Shown: positions 44,691 through 57,691 of the stretch, piece by piece | How the letters are laid out: each line of letters opens with the position of its first letter | How positions within the stretch are numbered: the first letter of the stretch is position 1 | Source of the DNA: Cryptomeria japonica | Taxonomy: Eukaryota > Streptophyta > Pinopsida > Cupressales > Cupressaceae | DNA length: 64,000 bases | Direction: 5' to 3' | Assembly: GCF_030272615.1 (NCBI RefSeq) | Contig: NC_081410.1 | Coordinates: 145,910,349 to 145,974,348 of the forward strand | Notes under the pieces: generated by a model | Told to the model about the DNA's origin: nothing | The model's database searches: none | Seen by the model: the letters and a program-made list of their open reading frames with translations, nothing else | Position numbers and translations under genes: made by a program

Positions 44691-45327
44691 TAAGTATTTC
44701 TTGTCGAAGTTATAGTCCTTTATCCCCAAGTACTGTATGCATGTCACTTCGAACTCCCCAAAATCTGTCAATTCTTCAATACATTTTTTGGCCCTTCACC
44801 TCAATACCTTGTTTGACTTCCTCAGTGCCCTTCCTTTGTCAAACTTCCCTCATTCAATAGTTGTTTCTTGATGTGTTGTAATCCTTAATCCGTATTAATC
44901 TAAAGCCTTGCACACCTTAAAAGGAAAGAGTTAATCCTCAACCCTGATCCTCAATGCCCTAATTTCATAGATTGACTACATACTAGCTCACCATAATGGC
45001 CCAGAATTCCACATGCATGCCAAATTAGCTACTAACACCTAGGAAGGTACGATCAACTATCCAAGAATGAGCAGAGGTGCTCTTGTACCCTAGCCTCATG
45101 AATTCAATGGAATAGAATGCCACGATAGCTAAAATTAATGCAAAGAATTGAATCTTAGAGAGGTCAAAATTTCATGCCACTTTTAGCGATCTATTAGTAA
45201 ATTTTGTATAGTATTGATCAAAGCACAATTTTAGTGGGCAGGGTAAACAATCCTTTACCTGCTACCACACAGTAAAAAAATAAGAATAGTAAAGATGATC
45301 TAAAGAATTTATGAACCAATGTGCACA

Positions 45328-45551
45328 CTGCAGACAAACTCTTACAAGAAAAATGAAAAACCCTAAGAAAAAAACAAGAAATAACCAGAAAACATAATAG
45401 AAAAACATGGCATTGACAGAAGAGAAAAACAAAAGAAAGAATGTTATCTGCAGACAAACTCTTACAAGAAAAATGAAAAACCTAAGAAAAAATCAAGAAA
45501 TTACCTGAAAACAGAACAGAAAAACATAGCATTGGCAGAAGAGAGAATGTT
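45328..45551. repeat. 120-bp tandem duplication
   Basis: 45328-45447 and 45448-45551 both begin CTGCAGACAAACTCTTACAA and continue with matching A-rich sequence. Confidence 0.8.
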
Positions 45552-48500
45552 ATCTGTACCGATGTGACAAGTGCCAAGGGTTGTAATGTTAACTTCACAT
45601 GCTTTTCCCCGCTCCATGCCATCTGAATTATCATTACCCTTGTAGGCTTCATTTGAATTTTCTTTACCGTTGTACGTTGGTTAGTTTTGAACATTCTCTC
45701 AACGGTCAGGTATTTGAGTACATATTTAAACAAATTAATAGCTTTTAGGTATTCATTTTTTTAAATATTTTTAATTAATTTGTATGTAATTTGATTTTTT
45801 ATATTAAAATTTTAATATAATATTAATTGATTTTAAAAATATTATATGTAAGAGCAGTAGTAGAGAAAACACTAAACTTTAAAAACAACATACAATGGTG
45901 GCATGATAATCTATGGTTTGACACGTAACTATTAGCAATGACATGTTACAATTACACAGATTCAAATATTTTTGTCATTTAACTTAATCAAAACTTTTAG
46001 AAATATTATCAACATTGTTCCAACAAAAAATAAGTAAAAGTCATCAATCATTTTTTAGAAGCATGTAATATAAGGAAAGTAAGGCAAATATTCCTAGCAA
46101 TTCAAATAGAACACAATAAATTTTTAATAGTACAATTTTTTTTTTTATTCAGATATGTTTATGCTTACCGTTTCTTTTCTTACTTGGTAATTTTGATGAG
46201 AAGTGAATAGAAATGACACTAGTAACTTTCAAAAGATTTTAAAATCCATATGCATGCTCTTACTTAAGTTATAGCTAACAATCTAATTCCTTGCAAGACA
46301 CCCTCTTCCTCTACCCTCTCCACACCTCTTCCTTGCGTACCATTTTTTTTCCCCCATCTCTCTATATACTTTTTTATATTTTACTATTTAGTCATAGGAA
46401 ATATCCTAATTTTCAATATTTTATCTTTAAAAAAGAAGTCTCTACTCATAGATTTATTATTATTAAATTGAATAGGTGTTTGCTTTTTATTTCTTTTGGA
46501 GAGGAGATAAATAAAGTTCTTTAACATTCACTTTCAAGACATTTAGCCAATAAATTTATGATTCCCTCAATCAAATAGGTATGGATCCTTTAATGAGTTG
46601 TTCTACCCTCCACCTAGCCTACTTTTCTCTAAGGGAAAATCATGAAATGTCACACTTCCCACCATATTCTAGGAGTTTTTAGATTAGTAGACCGACAACT
46701 ATCCTCTCCAAGAGGATGACCATGTGCATAGAATGTTGTCATACTAGGAGTTGAAATTTCAACTAGACAAATAAATCCTCATAACTTGGAAGAGGTTCCA
46801 CATAGGGTACTTCTACATCCCTGCTAAAACATAGAAATTTAAAACTTACCCCATCTATAAATTTGTAAGATCTCAACTTGGAACAAAGTTGTGAAGCAAG
46901 GTGAAGATGTGAAGCCTAGGGGAAGACATGAAATAGTGTATTGTAGCATTTGTAACTTCGCAAAGATGGTAGGAAAGGTAGAGGTGAAATGTTTGAGCAT
47001 GTTGCATGGCTTAGGAGGGCTCATTATATCATGTCAATAACATCCTCATCTCTCTCATATGCATTTATGCATCATATTATTCCTTGTTTGACATCACCAA
47101 ATCAATATCCCTACCACAAGTGAGAGTATTTTGAAATGCTACAACTACCATCCCCATCCTCTAATTTCCTCTTCCACCTTCCTTCACTACACTCAACAAT
47201 TGAACCATTTTAAACCTACGCAAGCTCTCCTTATGAGTGCATCATGAAAATTATTTAAATTCCCTCTTCCATAAATGTACAATATAATGCACACTTTAAT
47301 TTTTTGTGTAATAAGTACAATTGAATGCCTTGTTATATTTCTCTTTGTCTTTGAAAGATTTGGAATTTCTTTTTCTCCTTCTCCCTACATTTGGGTTCTT
47401 ATTTTTCCTACTCCTTAAAACCTCAAACTATCAATCCAATTTATATAGAAATTCATTTAGTTTAGAATTCCAAATTATCTACAAAAGATAGCATGAGGAT
47501 TTTTTTATTTTGTGAAGGTATTGAAAATCCTCTTTTTTGTAGTGTTCATTGCAAATATGATATTTTTAGATAGCCACCAAGGCCATGGTGAAAAATAAAT
47601 GGAGAAGATGGTGAAGAAAAAACGGAGCAATTCAAATTGCTTTGATGTGCCTCTATTATTCGTCAATGGCGTCCAAGTGTAAAAGTAACATTTTTGCTTT
47701 AGTATTTGTCACTTAATTTAATCTTTTTGAAAAAAATCAAGTTTTGGGGAGTTATATCTAATTGTTAGATTCATCATTAAGGTCTATCCAGGTTGATAAG
47801 AGAATTTTTTTTTTAGTAAATCTTGGTGAGGCTATGAGCACCTTCGACCAAGTGTTGTAGTTTATGATCGAAGTATTTTTAGTAAGGATGAGTGTTGATA
47901 GCTTAACAAATGCATTTACATTCTCGATGGACTCATTCAATGGAAGTACATACATTAGTCCATTCAACTTTTATATTATGATATGCAAGAGTTTCTTGAT
48001 TTTTTCTAAATATAATTTTTTATATTGTGGTGCATATAAAAATGACTTTTTGTGCCTTGTGATTTGGTGTGAATGGTTTGTTTGATAAGTGACGTGTTTC
48101 CATTGCAAAATGTGTTTATATGTGATAGTAAACATATAAAATATATAGAATGCCCTATATAAACTAAAGTGCAATTAGGTCAATACAAAAGCCTTTCATT
48201 TAATAAGATGTCTTTAAAAATGTTATTTATTGTCAATTTGAGATAATGTTTCAAAATTAAATAGTTAATTTGAATATTTTCTAAACAAGAGTGCTCAATG
48301 GAACATAAATATTGTCCATCATTCAATAATTAAACAATCAATATGTAACTATTCTTCTACATTCATGGCTAGATATTTACCTTTGAGAGAGGGGAGGTTC
48401 ACTCATAGGAGTGGTTATTTCCCTACTAGAGTATATCTATACAACTAAGGTTCTAATTATGAATGTAAGTATTTCTCAAGTACCACATAGTGTTTAATTA

Positions 48501-49790
48501 AATCTAATGACATAATTGACTTATCTCAATTTTCATTTCATAATAAGAAATGCAAGTTCTTTGTAGTAGGACAAAGAAATTTTAAAAAAAGAAATAAGTT
48601 TAACACAAGCATTGAAAAAATCCCATTCAATATTCTCAAAGCATACTAAAGTTAAGAATTATATTAATATAATAAATTCAAAGGGACACATATGATACAT
48701 GAAATTAGAGATTCTAATAAAGTTCATGAGACTTATCCTTAAACTAATTTTGAAATTGAACAAATTATCATGTTGTGTGACATTTTGATACATTTGGTTT
48801 TCACTAGATGTGACAACCTAATGGTAGTTGCACTAAAAATGAATAAAGATGAGCAAGAGCTCTACTCTGATTTTGAAATTAACTTCTTTAAGTACAAAGA
48901 TTCCACTAAAAAAATTGTTGTAATGAGACCATATTAATACCTATGAATCAGTGTACACTATTTATCATACAAAAATGAAAGAAATCAAATCTTTACAATA
49001 AGAGTATTGTAATATTTTATGACATAAAATAATATTGTCAAAAGAAATAGGCAAACAACCTCCAAGGAGGGCTACTTCTTAAAACATGAAGTGAAAGTTA
49101 GTAGCTAGTGGCAAGAGGAACACAAAATTTAGCAAGGGAGGAGATGGTTCCTCATCAAAATTACTCATTGAGTGAGAGCAACGTGATCAATCCTAATAAG
49201 AATGCAACTTGTAACCCTACCAATAAATGAGAATGTTGATACTAAAGTTGAGTAGGTCAATGGTGGAATATATAGGGATTTTAGCTTTTCATGCTCTATG
49301 CAAATCATAAATAATGTTCAAGCAGATATGAGTAGCATTAGATGGTTATAGAAAGGGAAATGCTTGCCACATCACCCAAATATGAGTTTGTCATTAACTA
49401 TTTGCCATATAAATTGAGATATATGTGTCGTGTATCAAAGTCATTTGATAATCAGTTACAAATGACTCAAAGAAAAAATAAATAAGTATTTTAAAGTATG
49501 CATGTGGTTGAAGAGCGAGAAGTAGACATTAGACAATTGAGAAATAAGTGCATAAAGGGATCATGTGATAGTGGATAAATTTACTAATGAGAAGCCATAA
49601 ATTTTTATTTTTTTAAGATTTTAGAAAGCATTTGAAGAAATCTCTATGATACATGGTAAAAGATAAATTTATTGATCATCATATATTATCTCTTGCAATA
49701 CTCCACTTTTTCTTTGTGTTCAAAATATGCATGATATCGTGTGCTTCAAAGCTCCTTTATACATATAGTCTAATGATATTGGATATGAAG
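45552..49790. other. no gene recognised
   Basis: About 4.2 kb of AT-rich sequence with short frames only. Nothing in it could be tied to a known family. Confidence 0.45.
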
Positions 49791-49797
49791 AAAAGAG

Positions 49798-50705
49798 ATG
49801 AAGAATAAGTCAAATGAAAGTACTAAATCTTTGATTAAATCAATTCTGACTACTATTCCCAATTACATCATGTATGTTCTTCCAATGCCTATCAAGATTA
49901 GGACAGAGCTAGAATCTCATCTAAAAATATTTCTATGGAAGGGGAATAAAGATCCAAAAAGTAAAATTCACTTGTTGGCCTAGGAGAAAGTATGTTTACC
50001 CAAGTTTTGTGGAGGTGCAAGTATTCCAAATTTTGAAGATAGGAATATGGCCCTTAGTGCTAAGTTGTTTTGGAAGCTCTATACTAACTCTTCTTTAGTT
50101 TGGGAGACTATTATTAGAGGTAAGTATCTATATTTAGGGGAACCTGAAATAATATTCACAATTCTTGACCCCCCAAAAGGATCTTAGATGTGGAATTTCC
50201 TCTTTAAATGTAGGGAGATATTTTTGCCTAATTTGACTTGGATTGCGCATGATGGGAGGTCAGTCATATTTTGGGAGGATTCATGGAATGGATTTACTCC
50301 TTTGGAGAATGAGTAGGGTTTGGGTGAAATTAAAGTGATATTAAAGTCATTGTCGGGTTGTTCAGTTAACAACTATTTTCAATCTTCTCATATGGTGGTC
50401 TTTGGGTAGTAAACTGGGAAGAATTGGATGATATTATTGCTCTTCTTCACCAGAAACAAATGTTAGCATATGAGCTAAAAAACAAAGAGATTTATTACAA
50501 AAGGACAAGAGATAAGCTAGTTTGGATGCCTTCCAAATTGGGCTCTTACTTAGTGAAGGGGGGCTATAGGAAACTCACATCATATGGTGTTGGTAAACCT
50601 TTGAGGAAGTTTTCTTTTTCCTAGAAGGGGAGTGGTTTGCAGAAAGTTGGGGCTTTTGTTTGGTTGGATTTAAGAGGGAGAATGCTATTGGCAATTTGGA
50701 GGAAT
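49798..50705 (+). pseudogene. LINE ORF2: RT thumb/connection and zinc-binding RT-associated region
   Basis: Reads SILTTIPNYIMYVLPMP, then FLWKGNKDPKSKIHL, CLPKFCGGASIPNFEDRN, and AKLFWKLYTN with WETIIRGKYL, the stretch that follows the polymerase core in plant LINE ORF2. Stops near 49981, 50185 and 50316 and a frameshift near 50405 break it. The segment up to 50705 (AIWRN) joins logically with ILTSD directly after the LTR, which is the usual start of the zf-RVT region. Confidence 0.7.
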
Positions 50706-50713
50706 TGATTATG

Positions 50714-51887
50714 TGTTGCATTGATGTTTTGTCATTGATGTCAACACTAGCTATTTTGCTATCTACTGGCTTCCGGTAGAGTGGTTGGATTTGATGTTGA
50801 TCAGGAGATTGGTCTATGGTTTGGTCCAGCTTGTGGAATTGGCTTGGATTGGTTATTCATGTGCTCCTGATGCATATCACATTCAGTTGATTTGGGGTTT
50901 GATGATCTGGATGCTATCATTTGTTCTAGTAAGACTTTTGGTCACCGGTCACCGGTAAGGGTTTTACCGGTAGTGCTTTGATGAAGATATTTTGATGAAT
51001 CCGATAAGTGGTATTGGTGTAGCTTCTAGAAGGTTACAGGATGTTGACGATTATCATGTTCATGTTCCAGTTGTTCGTGGTGTTTAATTTGGCTTATGGA
51101 GACCTATTTTGGGTCTGGTGTTATTCTACTAGGTTATGAACCATTTTGTGTAACGTGTTGGTTGATGCTCTCGATGCGTCAGCAATTGGATTTATTGTTT
51201 GGATTATGTTGTTTCAGTCTTAGGTCGACTTGGTTTATCATTGGTTTGCGGGATTATGTAACGGATCTATTGTCTTATCTTTTAGGTGGTCACCCTAATT
51301 GTTTAGGTTCGTGGTTGGCATAAATATGATTTAAGATCTCTTTGTAGATAAAAGGTGGTGGTCATGGTTTATAGGATTATTTCTGTGTGAATAAAGTTGT
51401 AATCATATGCAGAGGTTTTGGTCAATCATAGGTGATCGAATTGGGTTTGTGAAAGAGGTTTAAGACCTCCGTATTGAGCTTAACCGAAACTATACTCAAG
51501 CATAGGAGATGTTATTCTTGCAATTCACTCATCTTTCCATATTGTAGTCTGGATTTCTTTGTAGTCAATGAGGCTCCTTTTGTGATGAGCAGTGTGTCTC
51601 TTATTGTAATCACATACTTGCTACAAAAGTATTATCTAATTGTGGGTGGGCTTCCCACCATGGTTTGTCCCTTTACCGAGTTTTACACGTACAAATCTTG
51701 GTGTTATGTGTTATGTATGGTTGGTTAATTATTCTATGATTTATGTTTGTGCTTAACTGTTATATCTGTTATTCCAGTATTTGGTTTATCCATTCCAGTA
51801 GAAGGTTTTGTGTGCCTAAAGTTTTATAATTTGTTGACAACTGATTCATCCCCCCCCCCTCTCAGTTGTCCACCAATTATCCTAACA
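50714..51887 (+). repeat. solo LTR, Copia-like, about 1,174 bp, inside the LINE
   Basis: Starts TGTTGCATTG and ends CCTAACA, with a C-run plus TCTCAGTTGTCC near the end, as in the LTRs at 13026 and 17515. Several CACCGGT/ACCGGT motifs lie near 50940-50970. A CCATGG...TTTACACGTACAAATC module parallels the other two. No internal region or second LTR is present, which fits LTR-LTR recombination. Exact ends and the target duplication are uncertain by a few bases. Confidence 0.7.
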
Positions 51888-52917
51888 AATACTAACTAGT
51901 GACATATTGATGTAGCTAAGGATAGCTCAACCTTTTGAATATGTTTTGTGCAACCAAGTGATGGAAATAGTTGATCATGTGCTTCTACAATGCGAATTTT
52001 CTCAAGTTTGTTGGACATGGTTGATTAATAAGCTTGGATAAATTTCTCCTTTCCAAGCAACATTGACTTCTATTTTTTATTCATGGCCATTTATTTTTAA
52101 GGACTCTTTTTTCTCAAGTATTTGGGAAATAGCCCCAATCATTCTTGTTTGTAACTTATGGTTGGAAAGAAATAGGCGCATATTTAGAAAAGAATGTGAT
52201 AGCGTAGATGATGTTATTAAGAAGATTGAATTGGCAATTTCAGAAAAAGTTAATGCACACACCTCGAGATGCAAAAAATTGGACTCCCCTTTCACCTCAT
52301 GGGATAATAACATTATGTTGGTATGGAAGTACTTGAAGTTACCTTTCAAAGGGAGTTTGATGACTAATACAAATAAAAAGATCAATAGAAAAGAAATCAA
52401 ATGGAGGCCCCTACAGTTGAATTTCTTTCAATTAAACTTTAGTGGTGCCACAAGGAGCAATCTAGGTGTTTCAGGAATCAGGTGTGTGATTAGAAATCAT
52501 GAAGGAAAGGTATTGAAAGTTGGTTATGCAAGAATTCAAAATGGTTCAAGTAATGTGGCAGAAGAAAGGGCCCTTCTATTTGGGGTCAAGCTGGCCATAT
52601 CTCAAAAGATTACAAAATTGGTCATAGTTGGTGATTCTTTGAATGTTATTTCATCCCTCAAAAAAATTTAAGCTACAACTTGGAATATTGATTACATTAT
52701 TCAGGAGGTTAGAGTAGCACTATCGCTTCTTGAATCCTATTGCATCTTGCATTGCTATAGGGAAGGAAATCAATTGGCCGACATATTAGCTAACAAAGGG
52801 TGTGAATTAGTGGACAGTGAAAAAGTCATGTCAATGTTGGAGATAAGTGCAGATAGTGATCTCTATAAGCAAATAAGGATTAATCCTAAACCTTTGTATA
52901 ATTTCATATTTGCCTAA
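51888..52917 (+). pseudogene. LINE ORF2: zf-RVT segment and RNase H domain
   Basis: Continues with LRIAQPFEYVLCNQ and DHVLLQCEFSQVCW (Cys/His pattern of zf-RVT). LWLERNRRIF follows near 52158. RNase H begins FFQLNFSGATRSNLGVSG near 52426, with Ser where the first catalytic Asp belongs. EERALLFG, VIVGDS and REGNQLADILAN keep the other acidic residues. An open stretch of 202 codons spans 52063-52671; stops near 51915, 52038 and 52669 interrupt the frame. Dead copy. Confidence 0.8.
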
Positions 52918-52959
52918 TGTTTATGCTTATTGCAGGGTCTATGGTTGGGATGCAACTAT

Positions 52960-55002
52960 TCTGGCTCCAAAATGATAGTGTCGTACCAACAACATGCATG
53001 TTTCAACATGGGACATACATGCATACCCATGCCCACTTGCATGTGGTCCCCCGCACGAGCTGCGACGAGGTGGACTTGGCGTACGTGGGGGTTGTGACGA
53101 TGTGGACATGCCAATGATGTCCACAACATGTCATGTCACCGGAAATGAAAGTGTGCATAACACGCATTCATAATCTGTCATCAGATGCCCAACTGTTAGT
53201 GGTCTGCATTGACTGCAGAACCAAGGTGGAAATTTGCTATTAGGCGAGAATAATTTGTTGTTAGGTAGGAAAGGCCCACATTTATTCTGGCTCAAAAAAT
53301 ACAATACGTTGGATGGAATGCGCATAACACGAGACATAGTCAAATATTTTACAACGTTCATTGCAAAATCTACGACTGTGATTTTCCAAGCAGTCAATAA
53401 CTTGATGTACTAGTATGGTCAGATAGGCTGCGTCCCATAACATGAAGTCATGTCATGTAGAAACATGGATTTCAAGATAGCAGTCAATAACCTACATATC
53501 TTGGAATCGAAGAAATTGTTAACAAGCCTTAACAAGCCAGAAGTGCATGTAGCTGAGAGTCTGAAGCAAGCTAGGTACCCATTTGTGCGAGAGATTTGCA
53601 TCCTTCATCTATTCAAAAATTGGAGGTTTTTTGAGATCCATTTAGAGCCTAATAACTGTGTACGGCTACCGGGGAAAGGGATCGAAGGCCAGAAAGGGAC
53701 GTGGGCAAGGGCAGAAAGAGAATTTGTCAATCCATATTTAGGTAAGTATACAAGAAAGCCTAAAAACTTTCCTTTCTTCCTCACGTGTTAGGGTTTACGT
53801 GAGCTATTATTTCTTTGTACGTAAGTGGGTTTCAAAAGAAGTTAGTTAATTTTTTTATTTTGTTAAATCTTGGTGACATGAAAATAAAATCTGCAGTCTT
53901 AAAAGAACTCACTGTCGGATTCCTAGTTGGGTTCACTCCATCTTTTTGTGTGTTATTGAGTTTATTAAAAACTCAAAGTTGCAGCTAAACTAGCTCCAAA
54001 ACTGCAACATGAGTTTTAACATGTGTTTTTTCGAGCCAGTTTAGCCATGACCGTAACTTTCCTGTGGCTAAATTGGCTCCAAATCCACAATAGTCAAAGC
54101 ATGTGTAACAGATTTGCATGGGTATTCTAGGGTTTTAAGATTTATAAACTTCTTTGTTTTTTAGACAATGTTCAACACGTGCTTACATTTGACGAGCATG
54201 CCATTCCCCTTGCAATAATCTAGACTTTCTTCTTTGGTCAAAAGTTTCAAATCCTTGAGTACGAAGGTTAGCCGTGTCCTCAAGGATCTGTAACTTTCGA
54301 CTAACCTTCATGTGTGTCGTGGATAAATTGGGTTTGGATCTATAATTTCCCATGACTAAACTTGCTCGAAAAATGCAACACGAGTTTTAACTTGTGGTTT
54401 TCGAACCAGTTTAGTCGTGTTCGTCAATAAAACGCCTTTTCTAACCTCGTTTTGTAGCCAGAATAGCTGCATTCACGGAGGAGCCCAACATGAAGGTTAG
54501 TTGAAAGTTAATGCTAAATTTTGACAAACCTTCGTGTTGGGCTCCGCTGTAGACGAACGTAGCTATTCTGGATCTAAAACCATAGTATAGTGTTAATAAC
54601 ACGCAAGTTAGTGTACGTTATACACCGTTGATTTTGCAAACAAAAGCTATGTTTTTTTAAGTTCTTAATAACATGATGTACGAATTGACAGTTTTGTAGC
54701 CAAGATGCAGCTAATCTGGTTGCAAAACGAGGTTAGCAAACCCATGTTATTAACAATTTTGAAAAATCGCAACCTTTCTTTACATCATCAACGGTGTATA
54801 ACTGTCGTGTTACTGGGATCTGTATCACGACAGTTGCATTTATGGAGCCAACCGCAAACCACTCGCTAGCTCGAAAACGGGGTTATACAACTCTTGTTAT
54901 TGATTTTTATGAAAAATCACAGTCGTAGCTTGCACGATCAATGGTGTGTAATGCTCGTGTTATTGACTTTACTTGGTACGACAATGTCATTTTCGAGCCA
55001 GA
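52960..55002. mobile_element. foldback-like element with 30-bp inverted ends and dense internal inverted motifs
   Basis: 52960-52989 and 54973-55002 are inverted copies matching at about 26 of 30 positions (both start TCTGGCTC and end GTCGTACCAA). Inside, variants of TATTCTGGCTCCAAAAC recur about 12 times in both orientations, and CGTGTTATTGAC-like motifs about 11 times, mostly inverted between left and right halves. A strong internal hairpin spans 54448-54579. No target duplication was recognised beside the ends, so true limits may differ. Family unknown; MULE or foldback type is a guess. Confidence 0.6.
53450..53791 (+). CDS. hypothetical 113-codon ORF inside the foldback-like element
   Basis: Open frame starting MSCRNMDFKIAVNNLH and ending KNFPFFLTC. 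It contains a charged segment GKGIEGQKGTWARAERE. A possible splice donor (TTTAG|GTAAGTATAC, near 53742) would cut it short. No family resemblance and no paralog in the window. It could be a chance frame in a relatively GC-richer patch. Confidence 0.2.
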   Translation: MSCRNMDFKIAVNNLHILESKKLLTSLNKPEVHVAESLKQARYPFVREICILHLFKNWRFFEIHLEPNNCVRLPGKGIEGQKGTWARAEREFVNPYLGKYTRKPKNFPFFLTC

Positions 55003-55734
55003 CATGTCGTCAGGAAGCTTCATGTTATTGACTTTTTGGAACCAGGTTCGTAAGTATGTGACATTTAGTATTTTCATTATCCATTTTATAATATTTAAAT
55101 TATTGGACAACTTTGAATATAAATTTGAATTTAATTTTTAATACTAATAATTATTATTATTTTGATTTTTTACTATTTATTTGTGATCCTCGATATTCTT
55201 ATTATTGTACACTTTTGAATTTAAATTTAAATATTAAAATTATTATTATTGTCTTAATTATATAAAATTTAATTATATTTTAATTAAGTGTTTGGATGTT
55301 TTATAATTGTCTCTATATACTTGACATTAATGACCATTTTCCAACACCTTATTTGTTGCAGATTTTGGTAACAGTTTATGTGTGTCTTTTCCAGTTTCCC
55401 CAATTTCGTCATATCTTCATTCAACAGTTTCAACCACCACTATCAATTTTGTCAAAACCCTAGGCAATAGTTTTCCATTTAGCAAATGAGAATCGATAGT
55501 TAGGGATGGTGAAATCATCCACAGACATGGTGTTCAAAACCGAATTTGCCTCAAGTTGTCAAAATTGTTACTCAAGTCTCATGGTGATTAGAATTTCAAT
55601 TTTTTGCAAAATATTTCTATTTTTGACCTTTACAATTTGCGGCAGTCACTTTTTCAGAAAGTCCTAATTTAAGACAAAGAGTCAAGGCTTATCTTTTTAT
55701 CACTTTAGTTTGTTTTTATTTATTCTTTGTTTAG

Positions 55735-55880
55735 AACAGGATTTGCTTTAAAGTTCTTTCTTTCATTATTTTCAAAAAGTTTTAAGTATTTCTTCTTTAA
55801 AACATTAATTTTTGGGATAAATAATCTATTATCACGAATCCCAAAAAAATTGGTATTTTGTAACATCTAAATAAATGCTA
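55735..55880 (+). repeat. direct repeat, left copy (partner 59328-59475)
   Basis: Shares TTTTTGGGATAAATAATC, CAAATCCCAAAAAAAT (here CGAATCCC) and TTTTGTAACATCTAAATAAA with the right copy, at roughly 85% identity by eye. The two copies are about 3.6 kb apart in the same orientation. Confidence 0.75.
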
Positions 55881-57442
55881 GCACTAATATGATGTTTTAA
55901 CCAATACCAAGCATAATACTCATTTATAAAATTTGGATCAGATTAGAATACTTATAAATTAATATAAGACTTTTGAAAATATTCTTAGAATGGCATAATA
56001 CTTATAGCAATAATTTTAGAAGTTAATAATAATATTTAACAATAATAAATAGAAATAAAAATTAAGGTTATTAGATAATATTCTAAAGCAAATACTGGAA
56101 AAGAAATTGGTATTTTATTAATACTGCAAAAGAAAATATTTTTTTTTGATAATAACAGATTATTTAATAACCAATATTAATATAGGTGCGTTGACTTGAA
56201 TTTCATCATCAGAATACTACCTGCAACAAGTTAGTTTCACAAATACAAAGGAAATGCTACAAAAAATCCAAACTCAACCAATGAAACTACATGAAATACA
56301 TATGAAATAAAAATACTATTATTACCTTCATGATTTATCTCTCATTATGTCCTAACTCTATTGTTCCTGGTTGCAGATGGTGTGCTCTTAGACAAGCACT
56401 GATAGCTTCCAAGATGGCATATGAAGAATGGACTGATAACTAGTAGTTAACTGATACTATGATATGCAATGCTAAATGACTATGCTAAAATGATTATGCT
56501 AAATGATTATGCTATTTGCTTCAAGATTAAAACTCACCGATGCATAAGTTTTCACAAATGATTAGCTTGAAAACTCACTTGAAGACTAACTCTCTCTCAA
56601 CTCAAACTCCTGATCTTATAGACTTTGAGAGGATAAGATGATGTGGCCCAGATCAACGGTCATGATCATATCTACAAATTTGGATGGTTGTGAGCAAAGG
56701 TGAAGGTCGAGAGAAAGGGGGAAGGAGAAGACAAGTGTCACTCATCTCACCTTGACTGGGTTGCTGACTGAGGGAATCTAAGGATGGTTGGAGAATATTT
56801 AGGCATGAGAGGACAAGTGGACTCAAGTCCTTCCTAATATGTAGGGATGTTAGAGGGAATATAGAAGAAGGTTATGAAATATGTGTACGTACACAATATT
56901 TCATTAAATTTGGAGGTTGAAGATAAGTGGCTAATAAATGTTTTATTTATTTTAATTTGCTGAATTAATTTAGCCACATGATGGATGAGTTGGCAAAGGA
57001 AAGATGAAGTGGAGATGGAAGGTGAGTTGGAAAAGGGATTAAATAATTTAGAAATTATTTAATATTTGAGACTATAGGATAGGAGAATAATCATTAAACA
57101 TTAGATATTTAAATGATTGGACAAAATAATTAAATATTAGATATTTAATTAACTGATTAGAAGAATAATTAAATATTGGATATTTAATTAATTAGAGGAA
57201 TAGGATAGATGAATTAATTAATAAAATGTTTCAATTAAATTAATTAATAGAAAGACACGAAATTAATTAAATAAATTAATATTTTCAAATTAACTATTTA
57301 ATAGAAGAATAAACATTAAATAAATATAAAATATTTATTTAATTGCTCATAGCCAATTTTTATGTGTATACAATAGGTATTAATAATATAACAAATACCA
57401 TTAATATAATCTAGCATAGTCAAAATAGTTAATCCTAAATAA

Positions 57443-57443
57443 C

Positions 57444-57481
<38 letters not shown>
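57443..57481. repeat. (AAT)n microsatellite
   Basis: About 12 uninterrupted AAT/ATA units. Confidence 0.95.
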
Positions 57482-57483
<2 letters not shown>

Positions 57484-57691
57484 TCATTAGTATTTGCTAA
57501 TACTAATTTTAACCAACTAATGAATGTTTATCTAAATGGAAAACTAATATAACATACTAATATTTTCTTTATCTAATAATCATTCATTTTTAAATTATAA
57601 AAAATATTATTTTGTCTGTGGATGATTATTATTTATATTATTAATATAAACGTCATTGATATCTCATTAATACTAATATGTTGTGTGTGTT

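Larger units (their letters stand above)
49795..52917 (+). mobile_element. L1-type LINE ORF2 C-terminal part, split by a solo LTR
   Basis: 5'-truncated LINE whose ORF2 can be read from the end of the reverse transcriptase region to a TAA at 52915-52917, apart from a solo LTR at 50714-51887. No poly(A) tail is visible; a foldback-like element begins 42 bp after the stop and may have replaced it. Confidence 0.75.
55003..57674. other. no gene; possible minus-strand LTR remnant
   Basis: Very AT-rich. Around 56340-56900 the minus strand has LTR-like features (CTATAAGATCAGG as TATA region, CCGTTGATCTGGGCC) but no partner repeat was found. A block at 55735-55880 recurs at 59328-59475. Confidence 0.35.

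Noticed and set aside
52960-55060. Endogenous pararetrovirus segment
   Set aside because: No movement protein, coat Cys motif, reverse transcriptase or primer site seen.
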